64,000 nt of DNA from JBFONV01 sp040779335 (GCA_040779335.1 JBFONV010000004.1:439787-503786), one strand, 5' to 3'; numbered from the stretch's first letter, positions 1-9,275 are shown. Numbers and translations are program-made. The notes: generated by a model from the sequence alone, not told the origin.

Positions 1-2
1 AA

Positions 3-158
3 GTTCCTGATGGTATTGTTTGTCACGGCACAGTCACCTATACCCGTCATGATATGTCAGTTTTATCGGTTCCTTTTGCCAATATTATAAAAATGAATGA
101 TGGCAAGATATATGACTATCTTATCGTTGCTGATACCTCACAATTGTATGCGCTTTAA
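3..158 (+). CDS. NTF2/SnoaL-like protein, C-terminal part (gene truncated by window start)
   Basis: The first 51 codons of the window read open in frame 3 and end at a TAA. The peptide contains GTVTYTRHDMSVLSVPFANI followed by KIYDYLIVADTSQLYAL, which resembles the end of nuclear-transport-factor-2/SnoaL-fold proteins (the curved beta-sheet strands and the closing D-x-S-x-L-Y segment). The N-terminus lies outside the window. The substrate cannot be inferred. A second open stretch of about 26 codons follows directly in another frame (see findings), so the true C-terminus is uncertain. Confidence 0.55.
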   Translation, partial: VPDGIVCHGTVTYTRHDMSVLSVPFANIIKMNDGKIYDYLIVADTSQLYAL

Positions 159-461
159 CGGCGCAAAATCCTAATGAAGCGAATCAAGCCATTTTAGATA
201 AAGTGGAACATATTTTTAAAAAGGTAACACTTGATAGGTAAGCAAATTTTAGCGCTGATTCTCTTTCACATTTACCTAAAAAGCCGAATTAGAATCAGTG
301 ATTAGGCCGTTTGTAATTGGTTAATAACCAATAAGTTAAGATACGTACCTATTCAAATGAATTCAAGTTAGTTTGTTGTTGCTAACGATTCAAGATCCGA
401 CTAACCTGTATTAAAGGTCGGTCAATTGGTCGATTGAATAATAGGAAAACATGAGGACGCG
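159..461. other. intergenic region upstream of the EAL gene
   Basis: About 300 bases. The first 83 contain an open stretch (to the TAA at 239-241) in frame 2 that could be a displaced C-terminus of the upstream gene. The rest is AT-rich with no hairpin followed by a T run. The EAL start codon at 462 is preceded by ATGAGGA, an adequate ribosome binding site. No promoter was assigned. Confidence 0.4.
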
Positions 462-1229
462 ATGGATAAACCTTCAGATTATCAGGAATTATCATGCAAA
501 CAATGCCTTGAAAATATAGAACTCGGTTTTGATTTTACTATGGCGTTCCAACCCATTATTGATTGTTCTACTAAACAAATTTTTGGTTACGAAGCCTTAG
601 TGCGTGGGCTAGGTAATGAATCAGCGTTTTCCATTATTTCTCAGGTTACAGACAAAAATCGCTATCGTTTTGATCAACTCTGTCGTATTAAAGCTATTTC
701 ATTAGCAGCAAAGTTGGAAATAAAGTCTATGGTGAGTATTAACTTTTTACCCAATGCTGTATATCGCCCTGAACGTTGTATTCGTACAACACTAGAAGCG
801 GCTAAAACGTATAATTTCCCTGTCGAACAAATAATGTTTGAATTTACTGAAGTTGAAAAAGTAGAGGATACTCAACACATTTCGCGTATTGTTGAGTATT
901 ACAATAAATTAGGCTTTAAAACTGCCATCGATGACTTTGGCTCAGGATATTCTGGGCTAAATCTTATCGCAGACTTTCAGACTGATATTGTTAAACTCGA
1001 TATGGAGTTAATCCGAAATATTGATAACGATCCGAGACGACAAATTATTGTCAAAAATAACATGATGATGTTCGAACAGCTTGGTATAACAGTGCTTGCT
1101 GAAGGTATTGAGACTGAAGGCGAAATGCAGTTTTTACGTGATATCGGGGTTAATTTAATGCAAGGTTATTATTTTGCTAAACCCGGCTTTGAGTCGCTAC
1201 CAGAAGTCGACTTTAGCCTCCTGTCTTAA
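462..1229 (+). CDS. stand-alone EAL-domain cyclic-di-GMP phosphodiesterase
   Basis: A 255-residue protein made almost entirely of one EAL domain, which hydrolyses c-di-GMP to pGpG in the cytoplasm. The catalytic set looks complete: E44-A-L, N94, E127/E130 in FEFTE, the D157-D158 pair in AIDDFGSGYSGL, K178 in IVKLD, and E214 in AEGIET. Activity is therefore expected, unlike degenerate EAL proteins such as YdiV. A short N-terminal segment carries a C12-x2-C15 pair. There is no sensory PAS, GAF or membrane domain, so partner or expression control is likely. It is monocistronic: the neighbour downstream is convergent (trpA) with a terminator hairpin between. Family assignment is firm; the biological output is unknown. 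Confidence 0.9.
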   Translation: MDKPSDYQELSCKQCLENIELGFDFTMAFQPIIDCSTKQIFGYEALVRGLGNESAFSIISQVTDKNRYRFDQLCRIKAISLAAKLEIKSMVSINFLPNAVYRPERCIRTTLEAAKTYNFPVEQIMFEFTEVEKVEDTQHISRIVEYYNKLGFKTAIDDFGSGYSGLNLIADFQTDIVKLDMELIRNIDNDPRRQIIVKNNMMMFEQLGITVLAEGIETEGEMQFLRDIGVNLMQGYYFAKPGFESLPEVDFSLLS

Positions 1230-1258
1230 TTAAGCATTAAAAATTAAACGGCAAAAAT

Positions 1259-1299
1259 AAATCCCCAATACTTATATGAAAATTAAATATTGGGGATTT
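1259..1299. terminator. terminator-like hairpin between EAL gene and trpA
   Basis: A perfect 12-bp inverted repeat (AAATCCCCAATA ... TATTGGGGATTT) with a 17-base loop. On the minus strand it is followed by ATTTTTG, so it best fits as terminator of the trp operon; the plus-strand tail is less T-rich. It lies about 190 bases past the trpA stop because the MITE-like element sits in between. Confidence 0.6.
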
Positions 1300-1328
1300 C
1301 TTAGCAGTGACTTTCTTTCTATTAAGCT

Positions 1329-1489
1329 AGGGTCTGTTGATTTTTCATTTTAGTCTCTGCTATAGGTTAATTTTAAAGATAACAAGGTGAAAAATGTGCA
1401 TTTGGAGCAACCAAACTTTACATTAAGTGCCTTAATAGTCGTCTTTTTCAAGTGCAACAGCGTTACAAACTGAAATATCAACAGCCCCT
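1329..1489. mobile_element. MITE-like element with 19-bp imperfect terminal inverted repeats
   Basis: A 161-base non-coding block whose ends are inverted repeats: left AGGGTCTGTTGATTTTTCA (1329-1347) and right, read on the minus strand, AGGGGCTGTTGATATTTCA (1489-1471), 17 of 19 identical. No ORF of note lies inside and no clear target duplication flanks it. The right end supplies the T of the trpA TGA stop. Inverted GGGTCTGTTGA-type ends are characteristic of transposon-derived miniature elements, but the parent IS is not in this window, so the class is inferred. Confidence 0.5.
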
Positions 1490-2313
1490 CAAGTCGCCGA
1501 TTTCATTTGAGCGACAAAATATGATAACGCATCGAGCATTACCGCTTCATCAGCTAAATTATTTTCGATAATTTTAACCACGGCCGAGCCACTAATAGCT
1601 CCTTTAGCGCCCGCTGCTAGTGCTTGTTTTACATGCTCAGGTGTCGAAATACCAAAACCGAGTACGGCAGGGGCGGCATTATAGTTTTCCAAGGTGTTAA
1701 TTAACTGTATGCCAGGCATTTCCGCCTGTGTTTCTGCGCCGGTAACGCCAGCGCGACTCAATACATAAGTATAACCATGTCCGTGCATTGATACTTGGTG
1801 CAAGGTTTCTTGGCTGGCATTAGGTGGTGCAATAAATATTGGTGCTACGCCATATTTTACTGCCGCTTCTCTAAACGGTTTGCTTTCGCGCATCGGTAAA
1901 TCGGCAATCAATACTGAGTCAACACCCACTGCGCTCATGTCGCGATAAAAGTTATCAATACCGCGGGCAAATACTAAATTACCGTATAGTAATAAACCAA
2001 TAGGAATAGTTGGTGCATATTCTCTTACTCTGCGCAAAATGTCGATGCAGGTATCGGTATTGGTGCCGGAGTTTATTGCTCTTAGCGCTGCCATTTGTAT
2101 GGTTACACCATCAGCACTCGGATCTGAAAATGGAATACCAAGTTCTAACGCATCAGCACCTGCATCAATTAATGTCTTGATGATAGCGAAAGATTGTTCG
2201 GCATTCGGATCGCCAATGGTGACAAAAGGAATAAACGCCCCTTGATTTTTTTCCGCTAAATCAGCAAATAATTGATCGTAGCGCTGACCTGTTTTTATCG
2301 AAAAATCAGTCAT
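1489..2313 (-). CDS. trpA: tryptophan synthase alpha subunit
   Basis: 274 residues, normal TrpA length. It cleaves indole-3-glycerol phosphate to indole and glyceraldehyde-3-phosphate and channels indole to TrpB. The TIM-barrel signature LELGIPFSDPSADG holds the two catalytic acids, E57 and D68, equivalent to Glu49 and Asp60 of the enterobacterial enzyme (offset 8). The phosphate-binding loops LGFGIST and AISGSAVV are present near the C-terminus. It is the last gene of the operon. Its start abuts the trpB stop (shared base at 2313), which indicates translational coupling. The stop codon overlaps the end of the MITE-like element, so the 3' flank has been remodelled without truncating the protein. 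Confidence 0.97.
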   Translation of the reverse strand: MTDFSIKTGQRYDQLFADLAEKNQGAFIPFVTIGDPNAEQSFAIIKTLIDAGADALELGIPFSDPSADGVTIQMAALRAINSGTNTDTCIDILRRVREYAPTIPIGLLLYGNLVFARGIDNFYRDMSAVGVDSVLIADLPMRESKPFREAAVKYGVAPIFIAPPNASQETLHQVSMHGHGYTYVLSRAGVTGAETQAEMPGIQLINTLENYNAAPAVLGFGISTPEHVKQALAAGAKGAISGSAVVKIIENNLADEAVMLDALSYFVAQMKSAT

Positions 2314-3551
2314 TATGCGTCTCCTTCTGTCGAGTTCTCAGGGGAAAGTAGGGTATGAACATGGGCAAGGTCTTTATCGCCGCGACCAGAAAGATTAACC
2401 AAAAAGATGGTTTCTTTGGTAACTACATCGGCCATTTTTAATGCTTGAGCTAATGCATGCGATGATTCAAGTGCTGGAATGATCCCTTCGTTTAGCGCCA
2501 GCGCTTGAAAGGCATCAAGGGCTTCATCGTCATTGATGGGGAAATATTGTGCGCGCCCAGTTTCCTTTAAATGAGCATGCTGAGGTCCGACAGCTGGATA
2601 ATCTAGACCCGCGGAGACCGAATACGACTCTTCAATCTGACCGTGTTTGTCTTGCATAATATAAGTGTAATTACCGTGCAGCATGCCTTTGCTGCCCGCG
2701 GCTAAGGTCGCGCCGTGCAGGTGGGTATTTACGCCCTTACCACCAGCTTCAACACCCACCAATTTCACGCTTTGTTCATGAATGAAATCGTTGAACATAC
2801 CAATTGCATTAGAACCGCCGCCAACACAGGCAATGACATAGTCGGGTAAGCGACCTTCTTCTGCAAGCAGTTGAGCTTTGGCTTCTTCACCGATCATTTT
2901 TTGAAATTCACGAACAATCGTAGGGAAGGGGTGTGGACCCGCCGCAGTCCCCAATAAATAATGCGCATTGTCATAATTGGCAGACCAATCACGCAGAGCT
3001 TCATTGACGGCATCTTTTAACGTGCCGCTGCCTGCCGTTACTGGAATAACCTCTGCCCCCATTAATTTCATGCGAAAAACGTTAGGTTGTTGGCGAGCGC
3101 AATCGACCGCGCCCATATAAACACGACATTTTAACCCCAACAGTGAACAGGCGATCGCTGTGGCGACACCATGTTGACCGGCACCGGTTTCTGCAATGAT
3201 TTCGGTTTTCCCCATGCGTTTTGCTAATAACGCCTGTCCGAGGACTTGATTGGTTTTATGGGCGCCACCGTGTAGTAAATCTTCTCGTTTAAGATATACC
3301 TTCGCCAGTGGATTTTTGACAATGTTTCTACATAAGGTTAACGGCGTTGGACGGCCAGCATAACTGGTTAATAATTTATTAAATTCATCGAGAAATGCTT
3401 GATCAGATTGTGATGCAATAAAGGCTTGTTCAAGTTGCTCTAAGGCAGGGACGAGTAGTTCGCCCACGTACATGCCGCCAAATTCACCAAAATAGGCGGG
3501 GAGAGTGGTCTTTGCTTGTTTAGACATGTTAGGTTCCATATTACTATTCAT
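2313..3551 (-). CDS. trpB: tryptophan synthase beta subunit
   Basis: PLP enzyme that condenses indole with L-serine to tryptophan. The PLP lysine is in GGAHKTN and the phosphate-binding loop is CVGGGSNAIG; the core begins YFGEFGGMYV as in other TrpB1 proteins. The reading frame is open back to a GTG at 3563 that overlaps the trpCF stop (TAGTG). The first ATG is at 3551 (412 aa, used here), and another at 3527 follows a GGAACC stretch and would give about 404 aa, nearer the usual 395-400. The start is therefore uncertain by up to 12 residues. The frame stays within the trp operon with no gap to trpA. Confidence 0.96.
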   Translation of the reverse strand: MNSNMEPNMSKQAKTTLPAYFGEFGGMYVGELLVPALEQLEQAFIASQSDQAFLDEFNKLLTSYAGRPTPLTLCRNIVKNPLAKVYLKREDLLHGGAHKTNQVLGQALLAKRMGKTEIIAETGAGQHGVATAIACSLLGLKCRVYMGAVDCARQQPNVFRMKLMGAEVIPVTAGSGTLKDAVNEALRDWSANYDNAHYLLGTAAGPHPFPTIVREFQKMIGEEAKAQLLAEEGRLPDYVIACVGGGSNAIGMFNDFIHEQSVKLVGVEAGGKGVNTHLHGATLAAGSKGMLHGNYTYIMQDKHGQIEESYSVSAGLDYPAVGPQHAHLKETGRAQYFPINDDEALDAFQALALNEGIIPALESSHALAQALKMADVVTKETIFLVNLSGRGDKDLAHVHTLLSPENSTEGDA

Positions 3552-3562
3552 CGTGTTTATCA

Positions 3563-4939
3563 CTAATAGTGACGAATTTGGGCGAAAACGGTGCTTAGTT
3601 TATCGCGACATTTTAAACCAGGAGTTGTTTCAACACCTGAGTTGAGATCTAGGCCATATAGCTCTTGAGCGACCATTTGCTCTGCGGCTGTGTCAATATT
3701 GTCGATATTTAAACCGCCAGCTAAAAAGCTGCTTGATAAATTTTGCTCACTTTCAGCTAACGTTCGCCAATTAAAAGCTTGGCCACTGCCAGCATTTTTG
3801 CCATCTAAAATGTAATGCTCAACCGGCAACGCAAGTTCTGGGACATTATTTTCTATGGCGAGCGCTTTCCATATTTGACAGTTTTTGGGCAATATTTTGC
3901 GTAGTTGCTCAATATATTCCGCCGTTTCCTGACCATGGAGTTGCACCGCGTGTAAATTCAGTGCATTGGCTATTGCTGCAACTTCGCTGCTGTCATGATC
4001 AACAAAAACCCCCACATAATTGAGCTGTGGTACCTGTTCTACAATTGATAATGCTTGTGCTTGGTCGATACAACGGGGCGATTTTTTCGCAAAAATTAAA
4101 CCGCCATAGTAGGCTCCTACTTCAGCTGATGCTTGGGCATCTTGTGCGCGCGTCAGTCCGCAGACCTTATTGTTGCCATAGATGAGTTTTCGACAAGCCA
4201 AGTCAATATCATCTTCTGCCATAATTGAACTACCGACCAAAAAGCCGTTTACTGCTGGGGCTAGTTCTCGCACTTGTTGATGAGTGTATATGCCAGATTC
4301 AGAAATGACGAGGCGATCATCCGGAATGTTTGGCGCATAATCAAAGGTGCGGGCGATATCGGTGGATAAATCACGTAGATTTCTGTTATTTATGCCGATA
4401 AGTTTTGCGCCTAATTTTATGGCGCGCTCGCGCTCCTCATCATTAGATATTTCCGTTAATATCGCTAGGTTGTATTGCTCGGCGACCTTTGCTAACGCTT
4501 CATATTCATGGTCAGATAATACGCTTAACATCAATAAAATAGCATCTGCGCCATAATAACGGGCGAGATAGACTTGGTAAGTATCAACAAAAAAGTCTTT
4601 GTTTAGCACCGGACACTTAACTGACTGTGTGACAATTTTTAGAAATTCATGCGTTCCCTGAAAATACTTCTCATCCGTTAACACCGATATAGCGGCCGCG
4701 TATTTATCATATATTTGGCTAATGGCGCTGACATCGAAATCTGCACGGATAAGCCCTTTAGATGGCGACGCTTTTTTGCATTCCAAAATAAAGCCGGCGT
4801 CTGGTTTAGCCAACGCGGCATACATATCTTTTGTGGTCGGTTTTAGCGTATCGATAAAGCTTGCTAGCGGACGTTGTTGTTTGAGAGCTTCAATTTCAAT
4901 GCGTTTATCTGCGACTATTTTTTCAAGAATATTGGCCAT
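3563..4939 (-). CDS. trpCF: bifunctional indole-3-glycerol-phosphate synthase / phosphoribosylanthranilate isomerase
   Basis: 458 residues, matching the fused TrpC(F) of enteric bacteria (about 453). Residues 1-255 form the IGP synthase barrel with E53, K55 (ECKKASPSKG), K114 (VLNKDFF), E163 (LTEIS) and N184 (IGINNRN), the same numbering as the E. coli active site. Residues 256-458 form the PRA isomerase barrel beginning KVCGLTRAQD, with C260 as general base and an acidic residue in VFVDHD. The fusion carries out the two consecutive steps after trpD. It begins 3 bases downstream of the trpD stop. No missing catalytic residues were noticed. Confidence 0.97.
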   Translation of the reverse strand: MANILEKIVADKRIEIEALKQQRPLASFIDTLKPTTKDMYAALAKPDAGFILECKKASPSKGLIRADFDVSAISQIYDKYAAAISVLTDEKYFQGTHEFLKIVTQSVKCPVLNKDFFVDTYQVYLARYYGADAILLMLSVLSDHEYEALAKVAEQYNLAILTEISNDEERERAIKLGAKLIGINNRNLRDLSTDIARTFDYAPNIPDDRLVISESGIYTHQQVRELAPAVNGFLVGSSIMAEDDIDLACRKLIYGNNKVCGLTRAQDAQASAEVGAYYGGLIFAKKSPRCIDQAQALSIVEQVPQLNYVGVFVDHDSSEVAAIANALNLHAVQLHGQETAEYIEQLRKILPKNCQIWKALAIENNVPELALPVEHYILDGKNAGSGQAFNWRTLAESEQNLSSSFLAGGLNIDNIDTAAEQMVAQELYGLDLNSGVETTPGLKCRDKLSTVFAQIRHY

Positions 4940-4942
4940 GGC

Positions 4943-5983
4943 TTAGCTGCTCTCGTTGGTATTTTTGCTAGTGTTTTCGCTGTTGGAAATAGCGATCAAA
5001 TCATTAAGTGTTTCTAGGGCTTTACCCGAAGAAAGTATCTTAGCAGCATGCTCAGCTGCACTTTGAAGATCGTCAGCTTTGTCATGCAGATATAACAGCG
5101 CCGCACAGTTAATAATGACCGCCGCATTATGAGCTGCGGGTCCATTTCCAGCTAATATTGCGTTAATGGCTGCGGCATTTTCTGCTGGAGTGCCGCCTTT
5201 GATATCATCAAGCGAATAACTCTCTAGACCGAAATCGGCTGGCGTAATGTTTTTCTCGGTTAACTGACCATTCGAAATTTCAATCAGTTGAGTGCTGCCA
5301 TGTAGGGCAATTTCATCAAGGCCATCACCGTGTACCACCCATGCTCGTTTTACTCCCGTTAAGACCAAGGTTTGTGCAATGGTTTTTAACAAGGTCGGTG
5401 TATACACCCCTAGTAGCATAACTTCGGGATTAGCTGGGTTAACCAGCGGACCGAGAATATTAAACAAGGTGCGAATGCCCATGCTCTTTCTGACTGGAGC
5501 GGCATGTTTAAAGCCGGGGTGATAAGCTGGTGCAAATAAAAAGCATAAATTGGCTTTCTCCAGACACTGACTGGCAGTACCTGGGCTCATCATTAGATTA
5601 ACCCCAAGGGCTTCGAGTAAATCCGCTGAGCCTGACATCGAGGAAACACTGCGATTACCGTGTTTTGCCATTTTTAAACCGCATGCCGCCGCTAAAATTG
5701 CTGAGGTGGTAGAAATATTAATGGTATTGGCACCATCGCCACCAGTCCCCACACAATCGGCCACAGCGTTTTGTTGCACTGGAAAAGGGGTTGCTGAGTT
5801 GCGCACGGCAACGGCAGCGCCAGCAATTTCTTCTGGAGATTCGCCTTTGATTTTTAATGCCGTGAGTACCGAGGCTAAAAGAGCAGGGGAAACTTCCCCG
5901 TTGATCATCTCAGAGAAAAAACCTTCTGCTTGCTGTTGGGTAAGCGACTGACCGTCGACAAGTTGTTGTAAGACGTTACTCAT
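4943..5983 (-). CDS. trpD: anthranilate phosphoribosyltransferase
   Basis: 346 residues. It transfers phosphoribose from PRPP to anthranilate. With the ATG at 5983 the hallmark motifs fall at canonical positions: GTGGDG at 79-84, NISTT, and KHGNRS at 107-112. The frame is open three codons further, to a GTG at 5992, but GGAGG lies 8 bases before the ATG and would be inside that longer version, so the ATG is preferred. The start overlaps the trpG stop by 8 bases, a coupling typical of the operon. TrpG and TrpD are separate here, unlike the trpGD fusion of E. coli. Confidence 0.96.
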   Translation of the reverse strand: MSNVLQQLVDGQSLTQQQAEGFFSEMINGEVSPALLASVLTALKIKGESPEEIAGAAVAVRNSATPFPVQQNAVADCVGTGGDGANTINISTTSAILAAACGLKMAKHGNRSVSSMSGSADLLEALGVNLMMSPGTASQCLEKANLCFLFAPAYHPGFKHAAPVRKSMGIRTLFNILGPLVNPANPEVMLLGVYTPTLLKTIAQTLVLTGVKRAWVVHGDGLDEIALHGSTQLIEISNGQLTEKNITPADFGLESYSLDDIKGGTPAENAAAINAILAGNGPAAHNAAVIINCAALLYLHDKADDLQSAAEHAAKILSSGKALETLNDLIAISNSENTSKNTNESS

Positions 5984-6650
5984 TGATGTCACCTCCAGTT
6001 AAATTTACTTGTTGTTTACCTTGCTTGTGCTGTTGGGCTTGCAAGGTAATTAGATGTTGTATGCTTTGCGCTAATAATGTGCTGCCATAGGTGGTTAAGA
6101 TAGACTCAGGATGAAATTGAAACCCTAATATAGCGTCAGTCTCATGTGCTACTGCCATCGCTAATACTTCGTCATTTTGTGATGTACAGTGGGCCGTCAT
6201 GATCATGTCCTCAGGTATTTTGGTGGCAACTAATGAATGATAACGAGCAACAGGAAGTGGATTGTTAATATTGAAAAATGATCCATCACCGTTGTGCACA
6301 ATGTTGGATGATTTGCCGTGAACAATTTCTGGCGCGCGCTCAACCGTTCCACCATAATGTTGCACTAGTGCTTGGTGACCTAAGCAGATACCTAAAATGG
6401 GCAGTTTTCCTGCTGATTTTGCGATTAATGTCATTAAACAGCCAGCATCACTGGGGGCACCAGGGCCGGGAGAAAGCACCAATAAGACTTCAGACTCACA
6501 AGCTGCTATTTGTTGAAAAATAAAATCAGCACTTAAGGTGTTGCGGTAAATAATAGGGTCATAGCCAAGACTTTGAAACTCATCAACTAAGTTATAAGTG
6601 AAAGAGTCGAGGTTATCTAATATGAAAATTTTCGTGGTATTTTTGTTCAT
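5976..6650 (-). CDS. trpG: anthranilate synthase component II (glutamine amidotransferase)
   Basis: 224 residues from the ATG at 6650. It supplies ammonia from glutamine to TrpE. Class I GATase triad: C89 in GICLGHQ, H180 and E182 in FQFHPES. A longer frame reaching 6704 would run 50 bases into trpE and add 18 residues not seen in the family. AAGGAG sits 9 bases before the ATG at 6650 and partly inside the last trpE codons, which decides the start. The trpE stop is only 4 bases upstream of the start, so the two subunits are probably made in equimolar amounts by coupling. Confidence 0.95.
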   Translation of the reverse strand: MNKNTTKIFILDNLDSFTYNLVDEFQSLGYDPIIYRNTLSADFIFQQIAACESEVLLVLSPGPGAPSDAGCLMTLIAKSAGKLPILGICLGHQALVQHYGGTVERAPEIVHGKSSNIVHNGDGSFFNINNPLPVARYHSLVATKIPEDMIMTAHCTSQNDEVLAMAVAHETDAILGFQFHPESILTTYGSTLLAQSIQHLITLQAQQHKQGKQQVNLTGGDINE

Positions 6651-6654
6651 AATG

Positions 6655-8265
6655 TTACGCTCCTTGCTCATTATTAGTGTATTGCGCTGCGCTTTGTATC
6701 GCATTGATCACTGCTTGCGCCTTTTGTCGAGTTTCGTTGGCTTCCGATTGCGGATCTGAGTCAAAAACGACCCCGGCACCAGCTTGTATTTGCGCGATGC
6801 CATTTTTAACAAAGGCTGAACGAATAACAATACAAGTATCCATGTCACCTTCGCCGGTGATATACCCAACAGCGCCCCCATAACTACCACGACGCTTTCC
6901 TTCATATTGGCGAATAAGTTCAGTTGCGCGTACTTTAGGTGCGCCAGATAAAGTTCCCATATTCATACAGGCCTGATAGGCATGTAAAGCGTCTAAATCT
7001 TCACATAGGGTGCCGCACACACGCGAGACCAAATGCATCACGTGAGAATAACGATCGACTTTCAATAGATCGGCGACGTGACGCGTGCCCGCCTGGCTGA
7101 CCCTAGCAACATCATTACGGGCTAAATCCACTAGCATAATATGTTCGGCCAGCTCTTTTTTGTCTTGTCTAAGCTCTAACTCAATACGACTATCTAAATC
7201 TAAGGACAATTTACCCTCAGCATTAAAACCTCGCGGACGCGTGCCCGCAATAGGATAAATCTCTACTTGTCGGTTACTTTGTTGATATTTGATCGCCGAC
7301 TCTGGTGAGGCGCCAAACATACAAAATTCACTGTCTTGCAAATAAAACATGTAAGGGCTGGGGTTACTTTGCTTTAACGCTTGATAAGCGTTAATGGTAT
7401 TTTCGCAAGCTAAGCTAAAGGTGCGAGAAGGCACTACCTGAAAAATATCACCTGCGCGAATGTGCTCTTTTAATGCTTCAACATTTTGGCAAAAAGTGTC
7501 ATCGCTAATATCGGTACTGACCTCAAGTTTGTGGTGATCCGCTTTTAAGGTTTTCTCAACAGTAACGATATTACTTGCTAATATCTGTTTGATTTTTGAA
7601 AGTCGTCGACTTATTTCAAAATAGCATTTTTGCTGCTCGGGTCCAGAAAATACATTGCCGACAATCTCTGTTGAGCGCTTTTCATGATCGATAATAACCA
7701 GCGTTTCAGCTAAATAATAAACAAAGTCAGGACAAGTATTTTCTCCATCGTCTACTTCAGGTAACTTTTCGCTCATTGACATCATGTCAAAGGCAAATGC
7801 GCCACCAAGAAAAACCGCAAAGGGGTGATGATCTTGATTATTCAGCTGGTTAAACAAACGTAAACATTGAAAAGGGTTAATGGCTTTTAATCGTGATTTT
7901 TCATCCAGATCGTCAGCAATCTCAGAAAAAACGGCCACTAAGGTGTTGTCTTGATACGATAACTCTGCCAATCCTTTTAACTGTTGGGCGGCAAATGCAA
8001 TAGGAGCCTGACCATTTAAGGACAAGGGAGTAAACGTTACTGTATTACCCATACAAACAATCTTAACGGCAGCATCGGTTAGCAGCAGACTTTTCAGTTG
8101 ATGTTTTTTATCAATTTCAGCCGACTCTAATAATATATTGTGCTGCTTATCGCCGCATAACGTTTGAAACAGTGCAAGCGGATCATTTTGGTAACGTGCA
8201 ATACCAGATAACGAATTAACGGCCCCTATTTCGGGATTAACGCCTTGGGTAAAGGTGTTGTTCAT
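6655..8265 (-). CDS. trpE: anthranilate synthase component I
   Basis: 536 residues. It converts chorismate to anthranilate with TrpG. The N-terminal regulatory region has LLESAEID (residues 45-52), the segment whose serine is the known feedback contact for tryptophan in enteric TrpE, so allosteric inhibition by Trp is expected. The C-terminal chorismate-binding domain shows GTRPRG, the DLARND metal/substrate segment, and GTLSGAPKV. It overlaps the DAHP synthase stop by 4 bases (ATGA), which makes the two genes translationally coupled. Confidence 0.96.
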   Translation of the reverse strand: MNNTFTQGVNPEIGAVNSLSGIARYQNDPLALFQTLCGDKQHNILLESAEIDKKHQLKSLLLTDAAVKIVCMGNTVTFTPLSLNGQAPIAFAAQQLKGLAELSYQDNTLVAVFSEIADDLDEKSRLKAINPFQCLRLFNQLNNQDHHPFAVFLGGAFAFDMMSMSEKLPEVDDGENTCPDFVYYLAETLVIIDHEKRSTEIVGNVFSGPEQQKCYFEISRRLSKIKQILASNIVTVEKTLKADHHKLEVSTDISDDTFCQNVEALKEHIRAGDIFQVVPSRTFSLACENTINAYQALKQSNPSPYMFYLQDSEFCMFGASPESAIKYQQSNRQVEIYPIAGTRPRGFNAEGKLSLDLDSRIELELRQDKKELAEHIMLVDLARNDVARVSQAGTRHVADLLKVDRYSHVMHLVSRVCGTLCEDLDALHAYQACMNMGTLSGAPKVRATELIRQYEGKRRGSYGGAVGYITGEGDMDTCIVIRSAFVKNGIAQIQAGAGVVFDSDPQSEANETRQKAQAVINAIQSAAQYTNNEQGA

Positions 8266-9275
8266 AATTGCTTTCCTGCAGCTGCAATGAAGGGAGTAAT
8301 GTCGGCCATTAATTGTGAAAAGTCATCGCGAGTTAATGCTTGATGGCCATCGGACAATGCTTCTTTGGGATTCAAATGGGTTTCGACAATAATACCATCT
8401 GCGCCTACGGCTACTGCAGCGCGAGACAATGGATTGATTAACGACTTAACGCCAGTGCCATGAGAGGGATCAACTAATACTGGTAAATGCGATTTTTCTT
8501 TTAAGTAGGCGACCGCGTTTAAATCTAAGGTGTTACGGGTTGCCGTTTCAAAGGTGCGAATTCCTCGTTCACACAAAATAACGTTCGGATTGCCCGCATT
8601 AATAATATATTCCGCTGCTAGCAATAATTCTTCTATGGTGGCACTCATACCGCGTTTAAGTAAAACAGGTTTGTCTAGCTTACCTACCGCTTCGAGCAAT
8701 CTAAAATTTTGCATATTGCGAGCGCCGATTTGAAAACAATCGATATAGTCATACATCAGCGAAGCATCGCCAGGATCAATAATTTCAGAGACAACCGGAA
8801 GCGCGAATTTTTCTTTAGCCGCTTTTAATAATTGCAGACCCTCTTTACCAAGACCTTGAAAGCTGTAGGGGCTGGTTCGAGGTTTGAATGCGCCACCTCT
8901 TAGTAGTGGAATATTTTGCTGTTTGAGCATTTCAGCGACGCCAAAAAGTTGCGCTTCGCTTTCTACCGAGCAGGGGCCTGCGATGACCGTAAATTTTCCG
9001 CCACCCACTTTTACACCGCCAATAGAGACGATAGAGTCGTGAGCTTGTAGTTCGCGGGAAACTAATTTGTAGGGGCTAAGTACCGGCTTGATGGTATCAA
9101 CCATAGGGTAGCTGTCTAAGTGCAATTTACTGAGCACTCGTTCATCACCTAATGCGCCAAGCACGGTGCGTTCTATACCTGGCATATACAAGGGCTTTAA
9201 GCCAAGGCTAGCAATTTTATCGAGTATTTCGTTGGCATCCGCTTGGGTTGCTTGTGGTTTTAAAATTATGATCAT
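8262..9275 (-). CDS. aroF: 3-deoxy-7-phosphoheptulonate (DAHP) synthase, type I-beta with N-terminal ferredoxin-like domain
   Basis: 337 residues. It condenses PEP and erythrose-4-phosphate, the first step of the shikimate pathway. Residues 1-70 form the ferredoxin-like regulatory domain seen in Thermotoga/Geobacillus-type enzymes; the barrel follows with AGPCSVES, GGAFKPRTSPYSFQG and VDPSHGTG. This is the I-beta lineage, not the I-alpha AroF/G/H isozymes of E. coli, so the symbol is by function only. Its ATG is preceded by AAGGA. As the first structural gene after the trp attenuator it should be transcriptionally controlled by Trp-tRNA level together with the trp genes. The effector of the regulatory domain cannot be read from sequence. 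Confidence 0.92.
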   Translation of the reverse strand: MIIILKPQATQADANEILDKIASLGLKPLYMPGIERTVLGALGDERVLSKLHLDSYPMVDTIKPVLSPYKLVSRELQAHDSIVSIGGVKVGGGKFTVIAGPCSVESEAQLFGVAEMLKQQNIPLLRGGAFKPRTSPYSFQGLGKEGLQLLKAAKEKFALPVVSEIIDPGDASLMYDYIDCFQIGARNMQNFRLLEAVGKLDKPVLLKRGMSATIEELLLAAEYIINAGNPNVILCERGIRTFETATRNTLDLNAVAYLKEKSHLPVLVDPSHGTGVKSLINPLSRAAVAVGADGIIVETHLNPKEALSDGHQALTRDDFSQLMADITPFIAAAGKQL

